Source of the DNA: Caryophanales bacterium UBA5632
GTDB taxonomy: Bacteria > Bacillota_I > Bacilli_A > Izemoplasmatales > Hujiaoplasmataceae
Length of the DNA stretch: 6,561 nucleotides
Assembly (NCBI GenBank): GCA_002421405.1
Contig: DIJY01000066.1
Location: 6,836-13,396 of the forward strand
Direction of reading: 5' to 3'
Both the position numbers and the translations under genes were made by a program. Below are positions 1 to 5,017 of this stretch, piece after piece. The notes beneath the pieces are model-generated. The model saw only the letters and a list, made by a program, of their open reading frames with translations. It was not told the origin of the DNA and searched no databases. The stretch's first letter is position 1; each line of letters opens with the position of its first letter.

Positions 1-1208
1 CTTTATATGAAAAATATTGGGTCAAAGGCGATGAAGTCTTACATGTCGTTGGCAAAGATATTTTAAGATTTCATGCGGTTTATTGGCCGATTATGTTAAT
101 GGCACTCAATATCCCCATTAAATTTAGATTATTGGCGCACGGTTGGTACATGATGAAAGATGGCAAGATGTCTAAATCCAAAGGCAATGTCGTCTATCCG
201 GAAATGTTGGTCAATCGTTTTGGACTTGATGCTTTTCGGTATTACATTGTGCGAGAAATGGCGTTAGGAAATGATGGCATCTTCACTCCCGAAGATTTCG
301 TGCAAAGAATTAATAGCGATTTAGTCAATGATTTAGGTAATTTAGTCAGTCGGACGATTGCGATGGTCAATAAGTATTTTGATGGAAAAGTCTCTGACAC
401 TAGTCACCACCACGAATACCGTAAATTTGAAATTGAACTCGAAGATTTATCCAAAGAAGTGGTCAAAAATTACCATCAAGCGATGGATGAATTCAAAATA
501 GCGAATGCATTGCAAGAAGTTTCTCGACTCGTTGCGAGAACCAATAAATTGATTGACGATACCAATCCTTGGAATTTAGCGAAGGACGAAACTTTAAAAC
601 CGGTTTTAGCTTCGACGATGTACCACCTATTAGAATCGATTCGAATGATAACGATTTTATATCGTCCCGTCTTATTAGAATCCTGTGATAAAATCTTTGA
701 TGCATTGAACGTTGAATTAGAACTCAGATCAATGGATAAAGGAAAGGGTGGCGAAAAGTTACATTACCATGTTGAAAAAACAATTTCGCATTTATTTCCG
801 CGCTTAGATTCTGAAAAAGAAGTTGAATACATCAAATCGCAGATGAATCCAATCCAATCAAAAGTCGTTGAGATTCCCCAAAAAAGTGAAATACTCATTG
901 ATCATTTTGAAGCGGTCGATATCAAAGTCGGATTAGTCGTTGAAGCGATGAAACATCCGAACGCTTCAAAACTACTGATACTAAAAGTCAATACCGGCGA
1001 ACGGATTCGTCAAGTTGTTTCTGGCATCGCAGAGTTTTATCAACCCGATCAATTAGTGGGGAAAAAACTCTTAGTCATCGCCAATTTAAAACCCGTGAAA
1101 CTCAGAAACGAATTATCCGAAGGGATGATTTTATGTGGTGACCAGGATGGTAAAATTTATATCATCGAAGCCAACCCAAGCTTAGAACCGGGGTCTGTTG
1201 TCAAATAA
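1..1208 (+). CDS. metG: Methionyl-tRNA synthetase, C-terminal part (5' truncated by window edge)
   Basis: Class I aminoacyl-tRNA synthetase that charges tRNA-Met in the cytoplasm. The frame is open from base 3, so 401 residues are visible; roughly 250 N-terminal residues, with the HIGH-type motif and any zinc knuckle, lie off the left edge. The ATG at 93 is internal, because conserved MetRS sequence (VGKDILRFHAVYWP) precedes it. Visible in order: the end of the catalytic Rossmann domain with KMSKS at visible residues 55-59 (bases 165-179); the helical anticodon-binding domain, with an N-L-V-S-R segment (N113, R117) and a P-W pair (W190) that correspond to anticodon-contacting positions of E. 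coli MetRS; a linker; and a C-terminal EMAPII/Trbp111-like OB-fold tRNA-binding domain from about residue 297 to the end, as in dimeric Bacillus-type MetRS. The stop is TAA. The next gene starts two bases later. The promoter and any upstream control element are outside the window. Identity is very secure. Confidence 0.97.
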   Translation, partial: LYEKYWVKGDEVLHVVGKDILRFHAVYWPIMLMALNIPIKFRLLAHGWYMMKDGKMSKSKGNVVYPEMLVNRFGLDAFRYYIVREMALGNDGIFTPEDFVQRINSDLVNDLGNLVSRTIAMVNKYFDGKVSDTSHHHEYRKFEIELEDLSKEVVKNYHQAMDEFKIANALQEVSRLVARTNKLIDDTNPWNLAKDETLKPVLASTMYHLLESIRMITILYRPVLLESCDKIFDALNVELELRSMDKGKGGEKLHYHVEKTISHLFPRLDSEKEVEYIKSQMNPIQSKVVEIPQKSEILIDHFEAVDIKVGLVVEAMKHPNASKLLILKVNTGERIRQVVSGIAEFYQPDQLVGKKLLVIANLKPVKLRNELSEGMILCGDQDGKIYIIEANPSLEPGSVVK

Positions 1209-1210
1209 GT

Positions 1211-2083
1211 ATGAAAAACTTTAATTTCAAAAAAGAAATAAAAATGATTTTTAACGTGATTATCGGCTCCGTTACCATCGGTGTCGGTATCATGTTTTTT
1301 ATCAATCCTTACAAGTTCTATGTTGGCGGGATTAACGGATTAGTCATGCTAATCGTTAATACCATCGAACATTTCTCCAAAGGAGATATCATTATCAACC
1401 TCGGGTTGCTTGCCATCATTATGCAAATTCCATTACTCATCTTAGGATACATTAAACTTTCCAAAAAATTTAGTTATTACACCATTTTTTCCGTTATTAT
1501 TATTTCTTCTTTTCTCGCATTACCCATCACCGTTGGATGGATGCCAAATGATCCCTTAGCGAGCGCTTTAGCCGGGGGTATCTTAATTGGTTTGGGCAAT
1601 GGACTCCTATTAAAATCAGGAGCTTCCTCTGGCGGAACGACGATTCTATTTCAATACATCTCGATTAAAACCGGAAGGACAGTCGGCTTGTATCAAATCA
1701 TCTATAATGCGGCCGTCATTTCTGTTGCCGGATTACTATTTTCTCCCGCTGTCGCAATTTATACCATTATCTCGCAAATCATTGCGAATATCGTCATTGA
1801 TATGATTCATACGGGGTATAACTTCATGAAATTGGAAGTTGTCACCGATCATGGCAAAGAAATGGCTTCGACATTAGCGCATTCCTTACCGCATGGCGTG
1901 ACCTATGTCGATGCGACAGGCGCATATAGCAACCTTGCTAAAACGATCGTATACTGTGTTATTTCTGTTCATGAAATGGATACGTATATGGCACTCATTA
2001 AATCAATTGACCCCAAAGCTTTTGTGGTGATGACCGGCGTCCAAAAAGTACGTGGAAGCTTCATCAAGAAGATTATCAATTAA
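1211..2083 (+). CDS. YitT family membrane protein (DUF161 membrane region plus DUF2179-like C-terminus)
   Basis: 290 residues, the usual length for YitT-type proteins of Bacillota, whose biochemical function is poorly known. Hydrophobic segments lie at about 12-31, 37-53, 60-81, 90-109, 117-135 and 158-198 (the last long enough for two helices). The glycine-rich family motifs are present: GGINGL at 39-44 and GNGLLLKSGASSGGT at 129-143. Many relatives have Asp after the second motif (GGTD); here it is Thr144. Residues from about 206 form a soluble C-terminal DUF2179-like domain containing the GAYSN turn at 237-241 and an MTGVQKVRG stretch near 274-282. The ATG lies two bases behind the metG stop and has no clear Shine-Dalgarno; the nearest G-run (about 1190-1193) is too far away, so translation probably depends on coupling to metG. 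Met12 (ATG at 1244) is a less likely alternative start. No terminator is seen after the gene; the rplM promoter begins ten bases past the stop. Confidence 0.9.
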   Translation: MKNFNFKKEIKMIFNVIIGSVTIGVGIMFFINPYKFYVGGINGLVMLIVNTIEHFSKGDIIINLGLLAIIMQIPLLILGYIKLSKKFSYYTIFSVIIISSFLALPITVGWMPNDPLASALAGGILIGLGNGLLLKSGASSGGTTILFQYISIKTGRTVGLYQIIYNAAVISVAGLLFSPAVAIYTIISQIIANIVIDMIHTGYNFMKLEVVTDHGKEMASTLAHSLPHGVTYVDATGAYSNLAKTIVYCVISVHEMDTYMALIKSIDPKAFVVMTGVQKVRGSFIKKIIN

Positions 2084-2093
2084 ATAATAATTC

Positions 2094-2122
2094 TTGACTA
2101 AAATGGACCAAAATGCTATTAT
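2094..2122 (+). promoter_or_regulatory. Sigma-A type promoter of the rplM-rpsI operon
   Basis: The -35 box TTGACT (2094-2099) and -10 box TATTAT (2117-2122) are separated by exactly 17 bases and match the TTGACA/TATAAT consensus at five positions each. Transcription would start near 2128-2130, giving a leader of just under 60 bases. The promoter sits immediately after the yitT stop. It gives the ribosomal protein genes their own transcription start, though read-through from metG-yitT is possible because no terminator separates them. Assigned by inspection only. Confidence 0.88.
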
Positions 2123-2128
2123 GTTAGA

Positions 2129-2186
2129 GGTACATTTTTTGTTTATCCCACAAGCTCCCTAAAAAAATTTAAGGAGGAAAAACAAA
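2129..2186 (+). promoter_or_regulatory. L13-leader-like structured 5' UTR with SD-sequestering hairpin
   Basis: The leader can form two adjacent hairpins. Hairpin 1 pairs 2138-2142 with 2150-2154 (UUUGU/ACAAG, one G-U pair) around the loop UUAUCCC. Hairpin 2 pairs 2155-2163 with 2168-2176 around a four-A loop, with a single C-A mismatch (2159/2172); its 3' arm contains AAGGAG, most of the rplM Shine-Dalgarno (AAGGAGG, 2171-2177, nine bases before the ATG). A leader RNA family upstream of rplM is established in Bacillota and is thought to mediate feedback by the ribosomal protein. Position, size and SD masking fit that family, but I could not run a covariance model. The pairing is seen; the regulatory role is inferred. 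Confidence 0.6.
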
Positions 2187-2621
2187 ATGAAAACCTATAT
2201 GGCAAATGAAAATACGATTGAAAGAAAATGGTTTGTCGTTGACGCAACTGGGCTCGTCTTAGGACGTATTGCTTCAGAGGTGGCATCGGTATTGAGAGGA
2301 AAACATAAGCCAACATTCACACCACATGTGGATTGCGGCGATAATGTTATCATCATCAATGCTGAAAAAATCGAACTAACCGGCAATAAATGGAATGATA
2401 AGATTTATTATCATCACTCCAATTATCCGGGTGGTTTGAAAATGAGAACGGCAAAAGTCATGATGCAAGAAAAACCGACAAGAATGCTAGAACTGGCAAT
2501 CAAGGGTATGTTACCTAAAGGAAAACTCGGAAGTGACATGTACAGAAAATTATTCGTCTACGCGGGTAGCGAACACAAACATTCGGCTCAAAAGCCGGAA
2601 GTTATGGTTATTAAGGGATAA
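2187..2621 (+). CDS. rplM: 50S ribosomal protein L13 (uL13)
   Basis: Early-assembling protein of the large ribosomal subunit that binds 23S rRNA. It has 144 residues, the normal length. Conserved blocks are an RKWFVVDATGLVLGRIAS start (residues 13-30), the LRGKHKP segment (36-42), an HVDCGDNVIIINAEKIELTG stretch (47-66) and the family signature running from KGMLPKGKLG through the following M-Y-R-K-L-F-V-Y-G positions (about 106-127). The start at 2187 is preferred over Met5 (2199) because AAGGAGG (2171-2177) is well spaced to it and because Bacillus L13 has a comparable short extension before its MAN motif. It is the first gene of its own operon; rpsI follows with an 11-base gap that contains the next ribosome binding site. 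Probably controlled by the folded leader just upstream. Confidence 0.98.
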   Translation: MKTYMANENTIERKWFVVDATGLVLGRIASEVASVLRGKHKPTFTPHVDCGDNVIIINAEKIELTGNKWNDKIYYHHSNYPGGLKMRTAKVMMQEKPTRMLELAIKGMLPKGKLGSDMYRKLFVYAGSEHKHSAQKPEVMVIKG

Positions 2622-2632
2622 GGAGGACTATT

Positions 2633-3028
2633 ATGGCTAAATCAGTAATGTATCGCGGCACCGGCAGAAGAAAATCTGCAGTTGCTCGTGTTATTTTAAG
2701 ACCTGGCAAAGGTCTAATCACCGTCAATGGTCGTCCGTTCAATGAGTATTTGGTTTCGGCCTTGGCTCGTCTTGATGCCCAACAACCGCTCGTTTTAACC
2801 GCAAACGAGTCAACATTTGACATTTCCGTCAACGTCTTCGGCGGCGGCCTTATTGGCCAAGCAGGAGCAATCCGTCATGGTATTACAAGAGCTTTATTAG
2901 AAGTTAACCCAGAATACCGTAAGATTTTAAAACCTGCCGGTATGATTACCAGAGATCCGCGTGTGAAAGAACGTAAAAAATACGGTCTTAAAGGCGCTCG
3001 TCGTGCACCACAATTCAGCAAACGTTAA
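2633..3028 (+). CDS. rpsI: 30S ribosomal protein S9 (uS9)
   Basis: Small-subunit protein of the 30S head whose basic C-terminal tail reaches the P-site tRNA. It has 131 residues, the usual bacterial length. Visible family features are the YRGTGRRKSAVARV N-terminus (residues 7-20), the GGGLIGQAGAIRHGITRALL signature (70-89) and the highly conserved basic tail ending in KYGLKGARRAPQFSKR, with the terminal Lys-Arg intact. The Shine-Dalgarno AGGAGG (2621-2626) overlaps the last base of the rplM TAA and is six bases before the ATG, so the two genes should be translated in a coupled, near-equal fashion. The pair rplM-rpsI is one of the most conserved ribosomal operons in bacteria. A strong terminator follows 16 bases after the stop. 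Confidence 0.98.
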   Translation: MAKSVMYRGTGRRKSAVARVILRPGKGLITVNGRPFNEYLVSALARLDAQQPLVLTANESTFDISVNVFGGGLIGQAGAIRHGITRALLEVNPEYRKILKPAGMITRDPRVKERKKYGLKGARRAPQFSKR

Positions 3029-3044
3029 TCAGCCAAAAATAATG

Positions 3045-3079
3045 AAACGTTGGGAATCCACGCCCAACGTTTTTATTTT
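3045..3079 (+). terminator. Rho-independent terminator of rplM-rpsI
   Basis: A perfect 10-bp stem pairs AAACGTTGGG (3045-3054) with CCCAACGTTT (3063-3072) around an eight-base loop. A U-rich run follows directly (TTTTT at 3070-3074, then A, then TTTT). This is a classic intrinsic terminator at the expected place and isolates the ribosomal operon from the ABC exporter genes. On the opposite strand the stem is followed only by a broken T-run, so bidirectional use is less likely, and no convergent gene is present. Confidence 0.93.
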
Positions 3080-3117
3080 ATGTTTTTAATCAATGAGTAA
3101 CAATTCAATCGTTTATT

Positions 3118-3142
3118 GCATCATTTTAACGTATAATGATGC
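3118..3142. repeat. Perfect 8-bp inverted repeat overlapping a TATAAT box (possible operator)
   Basis: GCATCATT (3118-3125) and AATGATGC (3135-3142) are exact reverse complements separated by nine bases. The right arm overlaps TATAAT at 3132-3137. It is not a terminator because no U-run follows. The dyad spacing suits a dimeric DNA-binding regulator controlling the downstream exporter genes, but no regulator gene is in the window, so an operator role is inference. The TATAAT has no acceptable -35 box at 16-18 bases and no extended -10 TG. Confidence 0.5.
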
Positions 3143-3181
3143 TGTAAACCGGATTGTTTCTCATCATATCTGATTTATAAA

Positions 3182-3210
3182 TTGAATTTTTAACCCTTTT
3201 ATTATAAAAT
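3182..3210 (+). promoter_or_regulatory. Candidate promoter of the ABC exporter operon
   Basis: TTGAAT (3182-3187) and TAAAAT (3205-3210) are spaced by 17 bases, matching the sigma-A consensus at four and five positions. The predicted start near 3217 would leave a leader of about 24 bases ending in a GGGAG ribosome binding site (3229-3233) seven bases before the ATG. It is better supported than the nearer-consensus TATAAT at 3132-3137, which lacks a -35. The region is AT-rich, so a chance match is possible. Confidence 0.5.
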
Positions 3211-3240
3211 TGTACTGTTGTTAATTACGGGAGTGATGCT

Positions 3241-5016
3241 ATGCTATTTGGAAGACACGTGAATCGCTTCTATCTTAAATATGGAATTTTCTTTTTAATT
3301 GGCATCGCAGCCTTAATCATTGTTGATTACGTTCAACTATTGATTCCCGACGTCACAGGTTCCATCATTGAAGGTATCGAAGCCAATACTTTAACAGAAG
3401 CCATGCTAAAAGGCTACGTCAAAGATCTGATTATTTGGGGTCTTATTATTGTCGTTGGCCGTTTTTTGTGGCGAATTTTTATCATGGGAACATCGAGAAG
3501 AATTGATTTTGAACTTCGAAATAAAATGTTCTCGCATTCAGAAAAATTATCGCGTCGATTCTACCAGGAAAATAAGTCCGGTGGGCTCATGGCGTATTTC
3601 ACTAACGATTTAGAAGCCGTTCGAATGGCTTTTGGTCCAGGAATGATGATGGCCTTCGATATTCTTTTCTTAGGAGGGCTTGCATTTTACAAGATGTATC
3701 AACTCGATCATACTTTAACCTTCTTTGCGCTCATTCCTTTATTCATGGTCTCGATTTTATCCGGATTCGTTTCACGGATTACGGGCCGTAAATTTAAAGC
3801 AAGACAAAAAGCATTTGAAGAGATGAGCGATTTTACTCAAGAGAATTTCTATGGAATTTCTGTCATTAAAGCGTTTGTGAATGAGCTCAGAGAAATTCGA
3901 GCGTTTGAAAAGATTAATCGCAGTAATTACGAAAAAAGTATTTCTCATATCAAAGCCTCAACCTTGATGCATGTCGGTATCGAGATGTTTATCACCGTCA
4001 TTCGAATTATGATGCTGGCGATTGGCGGTTATTTAGTTTATAAAACCGTTGGTTTAACAACCCTGGACCCTGGCAAATTTAGTATCGGTGATTTAACGCG
4101 ATATATTGCCTATTTTGGTACCATGGTTTGGCCGATGATGGCGGTTGGAAGACTCATCAACATGAGAGCGCAAGCCAAGGCAAGCTTACAACGGATTAAC
4201 ACCCTTTTAGATCAACAAGTTGAAATCCAAGATTCATCAGATGTCAAACAAATCAATGACATCAATGGAAAAATCGTCTTTAATAATTTAACGTTCCGCT
4301 ATCCTTCGCAAAAAATGGAAGTCTTAAAAAATGTCAGCTTCACGATTGAAGCGGGTGAAACCGTTGGGATTATTGGTAGAACGGGTTCAGGCAAGACAAC
4401 GATTGTCGACTTGTTATTAAGATTATTTAATTTAAAAGAAAATGAAGTCATGATTGACGATATCGATATCATGAAATTACCGATTAAATCGGTTCGAAAC
4501 GCAATTGGATATGTTCCACAAGACAATTTTATTTTCTCGGATACCATTGAAAATAATATTGGGTTTGCCCTCGATGAAAAGAACATCGATTTGATTACCG
4601 AAATGGCAATTCAAAGTGATGTTCACGAAAATATCGCGGAATTTCCCAATGGATATCAGACGTTAGTCGGTGAACGCGGCGTTACTTTATCGGGCGGACA
4701 AAAACAACGAATTTCCATTGCGAGAGCGTTGATTAAAGATCCGAAGATTTTAATCATGGACGATTCTTTTAGTGCCGTTGATACGAAAACAGAAGAAATG
4801 ATCTTAGACAATCTAGAACATTTAAGAAAAGGGAAGACAACGATTATCATTGCCCACCGAATCTCAACGATTAAAAAGGCAGACAAAATCATCGTCATCG
4901 ATGATGGAAAAGTCGTTGCACTTGGCAAACATGATGATTTGATGCTTTCGTCCCCATTCTATCAACAATTCGTCTTGCAGCAACAGCTTGAAGACGAGAT
5001 TGAGGGGGTGGCGTAA
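3241..5016 (+). CDS. ABC exporter half-transporter, subunit 1 of a heterodimer (degenerate catalytic site)
   Basis: Membrane ATP-driven exporter half of the MdlA/YheI/LmrC/TM287 type: an N-terminal six-helix membrane domain fused to an ATPase domain, 591 residues. Helices lie at about 14-36, 62-82, 132-151, 157-178, 245-268 and 284-304. The ATPase domain starts near 343, with A-loop Tyr354, Walker A GRTGSGKT 379-386, Q-loop Gln427, canonical LSGGQ 483-487, Walker B ending in Asp507, D-loop SAVD 511-514 and switch His539. The residue after Walker B is Asp508 where active ABC ATPases have Glu; this marks the degenerate ATP site of heterodimeric exporters and is not a decay sign. The start at 3241 has GGGAG seven bases upstream and directly precedes the first helix. 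The partner gene begins one base after this stop. Substrate unknown: multidrug, lipid or peptide export are all possible. Confidence 0.93.
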   Translation: MLFGRHVNRFYLKYGIFFLIGIAALIIVDYVQLLIPDVTGSIIEGIEANTLTEAMLKGYVKDLIIWGLIIVVGRFLWRIFIMGTSRRIDFELRNKMFSHSEKLSRRFYQENKSGGLMAYFTNDLEAVRMAFGPGMMMAFDILFLGGLAFYKMYQLDHTLTFFALIPLFMVSILSGFVSRITGRKFKARQKAFEEMSDFTQENFYGISVIKAFVNELREIRAFEKINRSNYEKSISHIKASTLMHVGIEMFITVIRIMMLAIGGYLVYKTVGLTTLDPGKFSIGDLTRYIAYFGTMVWPMMAVGRLINMRAQAKASLQRINTLLDQQVEIQDSSDVKQINDINGKIVFNNLTFRYPSQKMEVLKNVSFTIEAGETVGIIGRTGSGKTTIVDLLLRLFNLKENEVMIDDIDIMKLPIKSVRNAIGYVPQDNFIFSDTIENNIGFALDEKNIDLITEMAIQSDVHENIAEFPNGYQTLVGERGVTLSGGQKQRISIARALIKDPKILIMDDSFSAVDTKTEEMILDNLEHLRKGKTTIIIAHRISTIKKADKIIVIDDGKVVALGKHDDLMLSSPFYQQFVLQQQLEDEIEGVA

Positions 5017-5017
5017 G

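Noticed and set aside
493..705. Minus-strand open frame inside metG; similar minus-strand frames lie inside rplM, across rpsI, and inside both ABC genes
   Set aside because: They are antisense shadows of well-supported conserved genes, with no recognisable domains or ribosome binding sites.
93..1208. ATG at 93 as the true start of a shortened MetRS-like protein
   Set aside because: Conserved MetRS catalytic-domain sequence is open in the same frame back to base 3, so the gene is cut by the window edge and not naturally short.
3080..3100. Six-codon open frame (ATG to TAA) between the terminator and the exporter genes, considered as a BmrB-like leader peptide
   Set aside because: Its ATG lies at the end of the terminator U-run, it has no Shine-Dalgarno, and no attenuator hairpin with a U-run follows it.
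3132..3137. Perfect TATAAT box as the main exporter promoter
   Set aside because: No acceptable -35 box at 16-18 bases and no extended -10 TG; TTGCAT at 3116-3121 is only ten bases upstream. Kept only as part of the inverted-repeat observation.
3236..3262. Short frame starting at ATG 3236, overlapping the start of ABC subunit 1
   Set aside because: It is only two bases from the GGGAG site, ends after eight codons and is out of frame with the conserved protein.
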